Source: Tannerella sp.
GTDB lineage: Bacteria; Bacteroidota; Bacteroidia; Bacteroidales; Tannerellaceae
Length of the DNA: 15,746 bases
Direction of reading: 5' to 3'
NCBI GenBank assembly: GCA_031288935.1
Contig: JAITQL010000022.1
Span: forward strand, 1 to 15,746
Positions 1 to 6,613 of the stretch are shown here, in pieces. The notes beneath the pieces are model-generated. The model was not told the DNA's origin. It was given only the letters and a program-made list of their open reading frames with translations, and searched no databases. Every line of letters starts with the position of its first letter. Position 1 is the stretch's first letter. Position numbers and translations under genes: made by a program.

Positions 1-266
1 AGAAAACAGAAATTTCACTTAGGTTTTATATTCCATTGAAAATGAATCCTTACAGCATACGGAATGAGATAGCTATACGGTAACGGCCATTCCTGTAAAA
101 AACACCGTTACAGTGAATAACCGGATGATCCGAAAAAATAACGGACTGACATGAAATTCTACTTAAAACAGTACCGGTCATATAAAATCTTTATTCTATC
201 TTTGCTACATGAACATGCTTTTTTATTCATATAAGATTTCTTTCTGTCTAACAGAAAAGCTCCTGT
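1..266. other. AT-rich non-coding leader before repeat array 1
   Basis: No convincing coding region is seen. A short 7-bp inverted repeat (GTAACGG at 80-86, CCGTTAC at 105-111) and a TAnnTTTG box near the right edge are the only structures noticed. From about 250 the sequence already resembles degenerate copies of the array that starts at 267. Confidence 0.5.
197..204 (+). promoter_or_regulatory. Candidate Bacteroidota -7 box upstream of repeat array 1
   Basis: TATCTTTG fits the Bacteroidota -7 consensus TAnnTTTG. No clear TTTG or TTG is found at the usual -33 distance. If functional, a plus-strand transcript would begin near 211 and read through repeat array 1 and the inverted arms, with no gene to serve. 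It could equally be chance in AT-rich DNA. Confidence 0.35.
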
Positions 267-508
267 CAATACAGAAAAGCATTCTTTCTGATTCAGGGAA
301 GTGTTCTTTCCAATACAGAAAAGGGTTCTTCCCAATACAGGAAAGAGTTCTTCCCAATGCAGGAAAGCGTTCTTTCCAATATAGGAAAGAGTTCTTCCTA
401 ATGCAGGAAAAAGTTCTTCTCAATACAGGAAAGAGTTCTTTCCAATATGGGAAAGTCTTCTTTCCATGATAGGGAAGACTTCGTTTTATGATAGAGAAGA
501 CTTCGTTT
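267..508 (+). repeat. 22-bp tandem repeat array 1 (11 units)
   Basis: Eleven consecutive units of exactly 22 bp, without spacers, fill this stretch, and more degenerate units lie on both sides. Each unit carries CAGGAAAG followed by TTCTTCC or TTCTTTC. The best units contain the dyad GGAAAGAnnTCTTTCC, so the dyads repeat every 22 bp, about two helical turns. Units differ at several positions and the last two drift furthest (GACTTCGTTT). Because 22 is not a multiple of 3, an open frame across it cycles through frames and gives a repetitive peptide unlikely to be real. Function is unknown. Confidence 0.93.
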
Positions 509-517
509 CAGATTAAT

Positions 518-639
518 TTATACTTCACTCGGGAAGATTTTGTGAATTGCATATGAAACTTTGTGAAGAGTTTCTTGAGAATAACCTCCGGATTTATTTA
601 GGGACAGGAATAGATCCCTGCTCCTTCTACCCTGTAAGG
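518..639 (+). repeat. Left arm of inverted repeat element, with boundary motif of array 1
   Basis: Right after array 1 comes TTATACTTCACTCGGGAAG, then TTTTGTGAATTG (518-549). This matches the sequence closing array 2 (14633-14664) at about 26 of 32 positions. Farther right, GAATAACCTC and a block like ATTTATTTAGGG recur in inverted form in the 672-779 arm. The arm ends in CCCTGTAAGG (630-639), an exact inverted match to CCTTACAGGG at 672-681. The two arms are diverged and need small gaps to align. Confidence 0.75.
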
Positions 640-671
640 ATTGTCTGTGGAAATGAATGAAATAAGGAAAC

Positions 672-779
672 CCTTACAGGGTTGGAGGTTTCATTGCATC
701 GCATCCACCCAAATGAATTTGAGGTTATTCACAGGTAACGCCTGTGGGGTTTCATGCACAAAACCGTCCCGCGCACAGT
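672..779 (-). repeat. Right arm of inverted repeat element
   Basis: Read on the minus strand, this is a diverged copy of the left arm. It runs from CCCTGTAAGG back through GAATAACCTC (exact 10-bp match) to TTTTGTGCATGAAAC and the boundary core CGCGGGACGG (about 754-779). The boundary core matches array 1's boundary at about 19 of 28 positions and array 2's at about 20 of 27. Between the arms lie 32 bp (640-671). The pair forms an imperfect palindrome of roughly 260 bp. It also contains a small hairpin, ACAGG-taacg-CCTGT. Confidence 0.65.
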
Positions 780-784
780 TATCA

Positions 785-876
785 TCTGCAAACGGCAGAA
801 TCCCTGTTCCTGCCGGAACTGTTACTCTGCAAACGGCAGCAGTTCCTTTCCTGCCGGAAGCCTTTCTGTTCGGGAA
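785..876 (-). repeat. Short tandem array 3, reverse orientation
   Basis: Two copies of a 41-bp repeat (785-825 and 826-866) plus a partial third make up this stretch. Each 41-bp unit contains CTGCAAACGGCAG and CCTGCCGGAA and looks like a dimer of about 20-21-bp units. On the minus strand the units read TTCC-GG-CAGGAAAGG, which resembles the array 1 unit TTCC-CAATA-CAGGAAAGAG. Array 3 is therefore probably the same family, reversed, and sits outside the right arm just as array 1 sits outside the left arm. CGGCAG and CTGCCG are separated by 11 nt and can form hairpins. Confidence 0.65.
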
Positions 877-889
877 TAAATGGAATGTG

Positions 890-1465
890 CTATTTGTGTG
901 TTTGATTCAAGACCGTTTCCATGCAGACCTTGGGAGCCAGCTCGCCGAAACGGTCGCCGATGGCAAGGAGCTTGAGCATCGACCAGTATTCCGTGCTGTC
1001 CGATATGTGCCGGTTGGCAGCCGCTTCACGGCGTAAAAATTCCAGACGGGCGGGCGGCGTGAAGCGGTCGTATATCACCAGCGTGTTTTCTGACAATTCG
1101 GCAGTGAAACGCAGCGCTACGGCCGGCCAGGTGTAGTATAACAGCTGACTGCGGACGGTTTCTGCCTTTTCACAAAGCAGGATGACGTTGACCGGACATA
1201 ACCAGTCGATACGGGATATTCGACGGCTGTCCAACTGAAAATACGGCGCGAGTTCGGAGAAGGCGAGCTGTCCGGCGGCAATAACGGTTTGCTTTTCGTC
1301 CTCTTCGTCCATGGAGGAAGACAATACGGCCATTTTATCTTTGGTCAGATAGAAAAAACTGTCGTCTTTCAGCGTTTTGGCAAAGATATATCCTGCGCGG
1401 TATTTTCCGAAACCGTATCCGTTGGCGACAAACAGGCGCACCATGTCGTGCATTCGCTTTTCCAT
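890..1465 (-). CDS. Hypothetical protein, last gene of the nifA-GNAT run
   Basis: I do not recognise this protein, which is about 191 residues from the ATG at 1465. It looks soluble: no signal peptide or membrane segment is apparent. It begins MEKRMHDMVRLFVANGYGFG, has an acidic stretch SMDEEDEKQ, and near the end a segment rich in Arg, Glu and Ala (PPARLEFLRREAAANRH). The chosen ATG lies 11 bp after the GNAT stop codon, suggesting translational coupling. An in-frame TTG at 1495 would give 201 residues with a 19-bp overlap, so the start is uncertain. The reading frame is intact, and its position as the third of a tightly packed set argues that it is expressed with nifA and the acetyltransferase. 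No function can be assigned; being next to nif genes is not evidence of a nif role. Confidence 0.75.
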   Translation of the reverse strand: MEKRMHDMVRLFVANGYGFGKYRAGYIFAKTLKDDSFFYLTKDKMAVLSSSMDEEDEKQTVIAAGQLAFSELAPYFQLDSRRISRIDWLCPVNVILLCEKAETVRSQLLYYTWPAVALRFTAELSENTLVIYDRFTPPARLEFLRREAAANRHISDSTEYWSMLKLLAIGDRFGELAPKVCMETVLNQTHK

Positions 1466-1476
1466 GCCGTACGCCG

Positions 1477-1953
1477 TTAAAGCTGCTTCCGCCAATAGTA
1501 CATCGGTGGATTCGTGTCGTCAAATCCCATGTCCCTGTATAAATGCTGTGCGGCCGCATTGTCGTGCCTTACTTCGAGTGTGATGCGGCTGCATCGCCTT
1601 TCCCTGGCTTCGGCGATGAGCGCGTTCATCAGCTTTCGTCCCGCGCCCTTGCGACGGCAGGATCTGGGTACGAAGATGTCGTGGATATTGATCATCGGCT
1701 GTGCGGTAAAGGTGGAAAAGTTCTCGAAGGCGACCAGCAATCCGCAGAAGGAGCCTCTGTACATGGCCAGCAGCACAATGGCATTGGCGGAATTTTGAAG
1801 TCCGTCCACCAGACGGAACCGTCCGCTTTTGGACAACGGTTCGCCGCCGCCCATTTCATCCCGGATATAGGTGTTGATCAGCGTGGCCACGGCCTGCAGG
1901 TGCGAAGGATCGCCGTAGTCGCAGTGCGTTACGTTTATTTCAGTTGGTATCAT
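1477..1953 (-). CDS. GNAT family N-acetyltransferase
   Basis: This 158-residue protein has the Gcn5-related acetyltransferase fold signature. Motif A is [20 protein letters not shown], with the acetyl-CoA pyrophosphate loop R-x-x-G-x-G at residues 100-105. Motif B is [19 protein letters not shown] (about 126-144). It would transfer an acetyl group from acetyl-CoA to an amine; the substrate (small molecule, peptide or protein N-terminus) cannot be told from sequence. The ATG at 1951-1953 overlaps the 3' end of nifA by 14 bp and so implies co-translation with the regulator. The GNAT is followed after 11 bp by the unrecognised gene. A link to nitrogen fixation is positional only. Confidence 0.9.
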   Translation of the reverse strand: MIPTEINVTHCDYGDPSHLQAVATLINTYIRDEMGGGEPLSKSGRFRLVDGLQNSANAIVLLAMYRGSFCGLLVAFENFSTFTAQPMINIHDIFVPRSCRRKGAGRKLMNALIAEARERRCSRITLEVRHDNAAAQHLYRDMGFDDTNPPMYYWRKQL

Positions 1954-3502
1954 TGGATAAATATTTGTAGTTTTGAGTATGTATGTTATATTTGTTGATG
2001 CGAAGCCCCATGATGCGCTCCGTGATGCCGAGCTGGACGGCGGAACGGGAGATGTTGCCGCGGTTGGCGATCAGTGCGTCGATGAGCATTTGCTTTTCGA
2101 CTTTCCCCAGTACCATGCCGAGCGAGCCTTGGTCGACGGTGTTCGACGAGACGGCCGTTTGCAGCGTTGGAGGCAGGTTGTAGGAATGAATGACGTCGTC
2201 CGTGGTCATGATCATCGCCCGTTCGATCACGTTCTCCAGTTCGCGGATGTTACCGGGCCAGGAATACATTATCAGCATGTCCAGCGCGCCGCCGGTGATG
2301 CGCTTCACGTTCATCGCGTTTTGCTTGTTTATCTTATGGATGAAATGGTCGGTCAGGATCGAAATATCCGCTCTGCGTTCGCGCAGGGACGGGACGTAGA
2401 TCGGAAAAACATTGATGCGATAGTAGAAATCTTCGCGAAAGCTGTTGCTGCGGATCAATTCTTCCAGGTTGCGGTTCGTAGCGGTGATGATGCGCACATC
2501 GACATGGATGGTTCTGTTTCCCCCGATGCGTTCGATTTGCCGCTGTTGCAGCACGCGCAGCAGTTTCACCTGAATGGATGGCGGCACGTCGCCGATTTCG
2601 TCCAGAAAGATCGTTCCTCCGTTGGCCATTTCGAACTTGCCGGTATGGGTGGCGATGGCTCCGGTGAAGGAACCCTTCTCGTGTCCGAACAGCTCGCTTT
2701 CGATCAGGGTTTCGGGCATGGCCGAGCAGTTTACCTTTACAAACGGCTTGTCGGCGCGTGAACTGGCCTTGTGAATGGCTTCCGCAATCAGTTCCTTGCC
2801 CACGCCGCTTTCCCCGCGAATCATCACGGTGCTGTTTGTGGGCGATACGCGCTCGATCAGCTGAAAAAGATCGTGCATCAGGGAGGAATTGCCGATAATG
2901 TTGTCCGGTTTAAACGGTTTGTCCGATTTCAGGCGCAGATTCTCCTTTCGCAGTTCCTCAAGTTCCTCGATGTGCTTCCGGCGGATCGTTACATTTTTTC
3001 CGATCAGCATCCCGACGATGTTGAGGAACTTTATCTCGTGCGAGAAATCGCCGTCGAACTGGTGCGACTTGTGGATACTCAGCGTACCGATCGTTTCATT
3101 CTTCAAAATGACGGGCACACAGAGGAAGGCGGTAATCTTTCCGTCCGGTTTCTTGACGCCCGTCCGGTTGAGGAAAGCGGTATCCCTTGAAACGTCGGAA
3201 ATAATTACCGGCTTGCCCGTTTCTACCACCTTGCCGACGATTCCCTCGCCTACCCTGTACGTTCCCCGGCTCTGTTCCTCCTTCGTCAATCCGTAGGCGG
3301 CGCTGATCATAATCTTTTCGTGCTCCCGGTCTACAATCGTGACCATGCTGTACTGCGCCTTCAAAAACAGGCACAAATCCTTGAGCACGATCTCCAGATT
3401 CCTGTATATGTCTTCGCTATGACTGATTATGTCGCTGACATTGACCAGAAACTCCAGGTCGGCCCCGGCATAACAGTCTCTTCCGCTCTTTTTACAATAC
3501 AT
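1940..3502 (-). CDS. nifA: NifA-like sigma-54-dependent transcriptional activator
   Basis: This is a bacterial enhancer-binding protein of about 520 residues, normal for NifA. In order it has an N-terminal GAF sensor domain (about 20-165), an AAA+ domain with Walker A GESGVGKE (230-237), the sigma-54 contact loop as GSFTGA (277-282, Ser for the usual Ala), Walker [10 protein letters not shown] (296-304), a [11 protein letters not shown] segment (about 415-425), and a Fis-type helix-turn-helix ([25 protein letters not shown], roughly 481-505). The GAF-AAA-HTH order and the HTH ending in LRINKYNI are NifA-like, and nifV, fdx and nifB next door support it. The Cys cluster of oxygen-sensitive rhizobial NifA, between AAA+ and HTH, is absent: that linker has no cysteine. 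Two cysteines lie at the extreme N-terminus (C3, C10). The start is the ATG at 3500-3502; an in-frame TTG at 3517 would add five residues. Confidence 0.9.
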   Translation of the reverse strand: MYCKKSGRDCYAGADLEFLVNVSDIISHSEDIYRNLEIVLKDLCLFLKAQYSMVTIVDREHEKIMISAAYGLTKEEQSRGTYRVGEGIVGKVVETGKPVIISDVSRDTAFLNRTGVKKPDGKITAFLCVPVILKNETIGTLSIHKSHQFDGDFSHEIKFLNIVGMLIGKNVTIRRKHIEELEELRKENLRLKSDKPFKPDNIIGNSSLMHDLFQLIERVSPTNSTVMIRGESGVGKELIAEAIHKASSRADKPFVKVNCSAMPETLIESELFGHEKGSFTGAIATHTGKFEMANGGTIFLDEIGDVPPSIQVKLLRVLQQRQIERIGGNRTIHVDVRIITATNRNLEELIRSNSFREDFYYRINVFPIYVPSLRERRADISILTDHFIHKINKQNAMNVKRITGGALDMLIMYSWPGNIRELENVIERAMIMTTDDVIHSYNLPPTLQTAVSSNTVDQGSLGMVLGKVEKQMLIDALIANRGNISRSAVQLGITERIMGLRINKYNIHTQNYKYLSNDTN

Positions 3503-3532
3503 AGGCTCCAAATCCAAATCATTTAGTCAATT

Positions 3533-3544
3533 TGTTTGCAAACA
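3533..3544. promoter_or_regulatory. 12-bp perfect palindrome overlapping the nifA promoter
   Basis: TGTTTGCAAACA is a perfect palindrome. It overlaps the candidate -7 box of nifA and the expected start of transcription. A repressor or activator dimer site in this position would control nifA directly. The palindrome partly arises from the TTTG of the -7 box itself, so chance is possible. Confidence 0.35.
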
Positions 3545-3546
3545 TA
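3539..3546 (-). promoter_or_regulatory. Candidate -7 box of a nifA promoter
   Basis: On the minus strand TATGTTTG fits the Bacteroidota -7 consensus TAnnTTTG and is followed by C. It lies about 37 bp before the nifA ATG, giving a leader of about 30 nt. No good -33 TTTG is present; that region overlaps the hairpin at 3552-3585. It suggests that nifA can be transcribed separately from nifV. Confidence 0.5.
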
Positions 3547-3551
3547 GCGAA

Positions 3552-3585
3552 AATAACCCGGAATGATAATGTTTCTCCGGTTATT
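3552..3585 (-). terminator. Hairpin between nifV and nifA, terminator-like
   Basis: On the minus strand AATAACCGGA pairs with TCCGGGTTATT: 10 bp with one bulged base and a 13-nt loop, followed by TTCGC so that the 3' end reads TTATTTT. It lies 29 bp after the nifV stop and just before the nifA -7 box. This fits termination, perhaps partial, of the nifB-fdx-nifV message. The T-run is short, so it is moderate evidence only. Confidence 0.5.
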
Positions 3586-3613
3586 TAATCATTTTGCTTT
3601 CTTCCCGACGCTC

Positions 3614-4726
3614 TTACACGGACATACCATTGTGCATGACAACTATTTCCGCCGGACTGACGGTTTGTTTATTTTTCTGCGCCGTCTGCCGGATGTACAA
3701 CAGCAGGCGGGAGATTTGTTTCTCGTCAGCCGGTTGCCGATACGCCTGTAACAAGTCCCTGAGCGCTCCGCTGCCCGAATGTGCACCGAACAGATTCCGG
3801 AAACTTTCCCGCCCCGCCAGTCTGCCGTCGAAAGCCTGAAAGGCCGTCGTGTCAACCAGCGTCGCCTTGGCGTGGATGCCCGATTCGTGACTGAACGCCA
3901 TGTCTCCGCAAACGGGTTTGCCGGAGGGAATGGGGCGACCGGATATGTCGGATACGTAGCGACAGAGTGCAAAGAGCGTCGACGTATCATATTTTTGCAG
4001 ACCGAAGATTTGCGAGAGAATCATCACGATCTCTTCGAGCGCCACGTTCCCGGCGCGTTCCCCCAGACCGTTCACCGTGACGCTCAAGGCCGATGCGCCC
4101 GACTGCCAGGCCGTAACCGCGTTGGCCGTCGCCATGCCCAGGTCATTGTGGCCGTGAAAGTCAATGGCTTTGTCCGGCAACACCGCCCTGGCCTGTTGCA
4201 TGAGCGATACAACGCTCAACGGCGTCAGTATCCCCACCGTATCAGCCAGCCGGACGCGGTATACCGACGGCTGGCGGCCTGCCAGCGTCAGGAAATCGGC
4301 CAACCGTTCCGGCGTACACCGTCCCGCGTCCTGAGCGCCCACGCTTACGTAAGGAAACAGGGCAGACGCACAGGCAGTCAGTTCCGGAAGGCTGTTTTTC
4401 ACCCAACACCAGTCCTTATTCATCGCATTCAACTGGATATCCGATACGGGAAAGGCGATATGAACAGCTTGTGCCGACGTGCGGGAAGCCTGCTCGATGT
4501 CTTTCCTGACGGCACGGCTCCAGACGGAAACGCGCGCTTTCAGATGCAACCCCGCAATGGTGCGAAGGACGGCACAGGCCTGTTCACCCATAGCGGGCGT
4601 TCCGGCCTCGATTTCATCGACGCCGGTCTCGTCCAGTTTTTGCGCCAGCCTGATTTTCTCGGCGGGCAGAAAGGCCACGCCGGGCGCCTGCTCTCCATCA
4701 CGAAGCGTAGTGTCGATCAGCCACAT
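3614..4726 (-). CDS. nifV: Homocitrate synthase NifV
   Basis: The 370-residue protein condenses acetyl-CoA with 2-oxoglutarate to give homocitrate, the organic ligand of the nitrogenase FeMo cofactor. It shows the DRE-TIM (HMG-CoA-lyase-like) family signatures: [13 protein letters not shown] (5-17), the metal-binding HGHNDLG (191-197), NGLGERAGN (219-227) and HESGIHA (280-286). [12 protein letters not shown] (38-49) is the variant typical of NifV, which separates it from 2-isopropylmalate and lysine-pathway homocitrate synthases. Length is near the usual 370-390. The ATG follows the ferredoxin stop with no gap (TGAATG), so the two are translationally coupled. It is probably the last gene of the nifB operon, since a hairpin follows it. 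Confidence 0.95.
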   Translation of the reverse strand: MWLIDTTLRDGEQAPGVAFLPAEKIRLAQKLDETGVDEIEAGTPAMGEQACAVLRTIAGLHLKARVSVWSRAVRKDIEQASRTSAQAVHIAFPVSDIQLNAMNKDWCWVKNSLPELTACASALFPYVSVGAQDAGRCTPERLADFLTLAGRQPSVYRVRLADTVGILTPLSVVSLMQQARAVLPDKAIDFHGHNDLGMATANAVTAWQSGASALSVTVNGLGERAGNVALEEIVMILSQIFGLQKYDTSTLFALCRYVSDISGRPIPSGKPVCGDMAFSHESGIHAKATLVDTTAFQAFDGRLAGRESFRNLFGAHSGSGALRDLLQAYRQPADEKQISRLLLYIRQTAQKNKQTVSPAEIVVMHNGMSV

Positions 4727-5029
4727 TCAGGCAATCAAATACTCCTTGACGGCTTCGCCCGCTTCGAGCGCGTCAAGGATCTTGTCCAATTTATCTTCGG
4801 TTACAAACCCATACCAGTAATTGCAGGGTTGAATTACCACTACCGGCCCCTGACTGCAGAGGCTTAAACAGGCAGTGGTTGTAACCACGGCGTCGATCCC
4901 CCGATCGCCACACTCTTCCGTTAGATACTGCACCAGCGACGCGGCGCCCTGTTTGTTACAGTAACCCTGCGCATCTCCCGCCACCCGGTAGGAGTTGCAT
5001 ACCAAAATCATATAATCCGGCTTCTTCAT
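4727..5029 (-). CDS. Thioredoxin-like [2Fe-2S] ferredoxin of the nif cluster
   Basis: The 100-residue protein belongs to the thioredoxin-fold [2Fe-2S] ferredoxins known from Clostridium pasteurianum and from nif clusters (FdxD / Shethna protein I group). The start MKKPDYMILVCNSYR, the later ACLSLCSQGPVVVIQP and WYGFVTEDKLDKIL follow that family closely. The four expected ligands are C11, C24, C54 and C58. The non-ligand Cys at position 14 of the clostridial protein is Tyr here; C40 and C69 are extra. It probably carries electrons for, or protects, nitrogenase or its assembly; the exact partner is not known from sequence. It lies 51 bp after nifB and directly abuts nifV. The upstream AAAAAAAGGA runs right up to the ATG, leaving little ribosome-binding spacing. 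Confidence 0.9.
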   Translation of the reverse strand: MKKPDYMILVCNSYRVAGDAQGYCNKQGAASLVQYLTEECGDRGIDAVVTTTACLSLCSQGPVVVIQPCNYWYGFVTEDKLDKILDALEAGEAVKEYLIA

Positions 5030-5080
5030 TCCTTTTTTTATTTATTGCTTATCGTGTTACTATCTCTTGCTATCATCCGT

Positions 5081-6343
5081 TTAACCGCAACCCGTGCCCA
5101 CACCCCTGCACGACTCGCCGCAGCGCGTATATTCACTGCGGCACAGCGTTTTTAGCGGCAGGTTAAGGTATACGGCATCCAGCCCGGCGTCAATCAGGCC
5201 GCTCATTTGAATCACGCGGATACCGTTGTCCTGCATCACCCGCATGGGCGTTTCACCGATGCCGGCCACCAGAATCGCCTTGCAGTCGGACAGGGTTTTG
5301 CCGGCCAGTTCAGCCCAGCGCTGCAAGCCGCTGCCCTCCGGCGGCGTGTGGCGGATTTCTACAAAGTGATATCCGTTCGCGGACTGTTCAAAGACATACA
5401 TCCTGCGTGCTTCACCCAGATGCTGGTTGACCAGCAGCCCTTCGTGACTGGCTACCGCCACGCGCTCGCGGCCTTCGCCCCTGTTCACGACCCGTGTCGA
5501 AAACTGTCCGATCATCTGCATGGCCTCCACGTCGTCCTGTCCCGGCAGTCCGGCGGCATCCGCGCGGCAACGGGCGCAATGCGTCATCGGCCGGATGCAG
5601 CGCGCAATCTCCGACCTGATTTTTTTCATCAGCCCCTTCGACGGCTCGGGCAACGACCCAAATTCCGTATGTTCGGCCGGATACAGCGGGATCACATTCA
5701 TCGCATCCGCGCCCAGCGAAGCTACTTTCCCGGCGATCTCCGTTACTTCCGCATCATTGACGCCCGGACAGACCACCGTATTTACTTTCACCGTAATGTC
5801 GTTTGCCTTCAGCAGCGGAATGACCCCGAGTTGCTGTTCCAGCAACACGTTTCCGGCCTCCGCACCGCGGTAGACACGCCGGTTGTACCTCACCCAGCGA
5901 TACATTTTCGACAGCGTCTCCGGGCGCAGGGAATTGATGGTGACCGTGAGGTGCGAAACACCCAGTTCGGCGATCTCGTCCATACAGGGCGCCAGATCCA
6001 GCCCGTTGGTGGAAAGACAGAGCAATTTGTCCGGGAAAGCCTGCTTCACGAGCCTCAGCGTTTGAAGCGTTTCCCCGGTGTTGGCAAAGGGATCGCCCGG
6101 ACCGGCAATGCCGACGACGCCGATATGGGGCATCCTGTCCGTCAGCGCGCGCAGGTAGTGTACCGCCTGCAAGGGCGACAGCACCGTACTTGCCACACCC
6201 GGACGACTTTCGTTACTGCAATCGTACTTGCGATTGCAATAGTTGCACTGGATGTTGCACTTGGGCGCTACCGGCAGATGCACCCGTGCATACTGCCCCC
6301 TGGCTTCCGCATGAAAACAGGGATGTTTGGACAACTCTTTCAT
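5081..6343 (-). CDS. nifB: NifB, radical SAM FeMo-cofactor biosynthesis protein with NifX-like domain
   Basis: NifB fuses two [4Fe-4S] clusters and inserts carbide with S-adenosylmethionine to make NifB-co, the precursor of nitrogenase cofactors. The 420-residue protein shows the N-terminal HPCF (7-10), the radical SAM motif CNIQCNYC (C29, C33, C36) followed by NRKYDC (C42), GIAGPGDPFAN (78-88), CPGVND (192-197) and the second-cluster segment CARCRADAAGL (256-266). Residues about 293-395 form a C-terminal NifX/NafY-like domain, as in the two-domain NifB of many bacteria. The tail is Cys-rich (C401, C408, C412, C419). It is the first clear gene of a minus-strand operon with fdx and nifV. The ATG at 6341-6343 lacks a good Shine-Dalgarno sequence. 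Since nifHDKEN are absent, the rest of the pathway must lie elsewhere in the genome. Confidence 0.96.
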   Translation of the reverse strand: MKELSKHPCFHAEARGQYARVHLPVAPKCNIQCNYCNRKYDCSNESRPGVASTVLSPLQAVHYLRALTDRMPHIGVVGIAGPGDPFANTGETLQTLRLVKQAFPDKLLCLSTNGLDLAPCMDEIAELGVSHLTVTINSLRPETLSKMYRWVRYNRRVYRGAEAGNVLLEQQLGVIPLLKANDITVKVNTVVCPGVNDAEVTEIAGKVASLGADAMNVIPLYPAEHTEFGSLPEPSKGLMKKIRSEIARCIRPMTHCARCRADAAGLPGQDDVEAMQMIGQFSTRVVNRGEGRERVAVASHEGLLVNQHLGEARRMYVFEQSANGYHFVEIRHTPPEGSGLQRWAELAGKTLSDCKAILVAGIGETPMRVMQDNGIRVIQMSGLIDAGLDAVYLNLPLKTLCRSEYTRCGESCRGVGTGCG

Positions 6344-6356
6344 GAACTGCGATACG

Positions 6357-6440
6357 TTACTTTTGCACAGGCATGTTCAAGAGTTGTGCCAAAGCCGCGT
6401 CTTCGTTATTCAAAAGCACACGGAACGCCTGTAATTTCAT
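6357..6440 (-). CDS. Possible 27-codon small ORF just upstream of nifB
   Basis: An ATG at 6438-6440 opens a frame for 27 residues starting MKLQAFRVLL and ending LLNMPVQK, stopping 13 bp before nifB. AAAAAGG lies 8 nt upstream of the ATG, a better ribosome-binding site than nifB itself has. Position and spacing suggest a coupled leader peptide or small protein, but nothing in the sequence identifies it. The frame stays open upstream to 6608, though that part has no gene-like character. It may be fortuitous. Confidence 0.3.
   Translation of the reverse strand: MKLQAFRVLLNNEDAALAQLLNMPVQK
6376..6391 (-). promoter_or_regulatory. Weak sigma-54-like -24/-12 element before nifB
   Basis: On the minus strand TGGCAC-AACTC-TTGAA has a perfect -24 half (TGGCAC) and correct 5-bp spacing, but a -12 half of TTGAA instead of TTGCA/T. 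The altered base is in the normally well-kept GC. It would start transcription about 20 bp before nifB, yet it lies inside the small ORF. No TGT-N10-ACA NifA site was found in 6344-6613. The element is suggestive because nifA is in the same cluster, but it is weak. Confidence 0.25.
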
Positions 6441-6564
6441 ACAGACAACCTTTTTATCGCCATCCGTTTTCTTCCGTGCAGAAAAGAAGAGAAGAGACCG
6501 CAGGCTTCGGGAATGTAGGAAAACGTGCGAAATATCACGAAAATGTAAAATTAGACCGGAAAAC

Positions 6565-6606
6565 GCGCAGGCACGATCCGTTAAGTCTGTGCGCCACGTC
6601 CTGCGC
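6565..6606 (-). terminator. Terminator-like hairpin after the DUF4296 gene
   Basis: On the minus strand GCGCAGG and CCTGCGC form a 7-bp GC-rich stem, extendable by ACG/CGT past a bulge, with a long loop and a following GTTTT. It starts 8 bp after the DUF4296 stop and would separate the housekeeping operon from the nif operon. The long loop and short T-run make it a moderate candidate. Confidence 0.4.
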
Positions 6607-6613
6607 AAAGCAT

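Noticed and set aside
209..469. An 86-codon plus-strand open frame across array 1
   Set aside because: It is a read-through of 22-bp repeats, giving a repetitive peptide that changes frame every unit; there is no family resemblance or ribosome-binding site.
267..508. CRISPR array
   Set aside because: The 22-bp units are contiguous with no unique spacers, and no cas genes are present. The same applies to array 2.
601..621. Terminator hairpin AGGGA...TCCCT
   Set aside because: The stem is only 5 bp with no T-run; it is more simply part of the inverted arm.
641..1036. A plus-strand open frame of 131 codons
   Set aside because: It runs through the inverted arm and short array and into the antisense of the hypothetical gene; no protein-like features.
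3779..4867. A 362-codon plus-strand open frame opposite nifV
   Set aside because: It is antisense to nifV and the ferredoxin, both with clear catalytic or ligand motifs; an artefact of codon bias.
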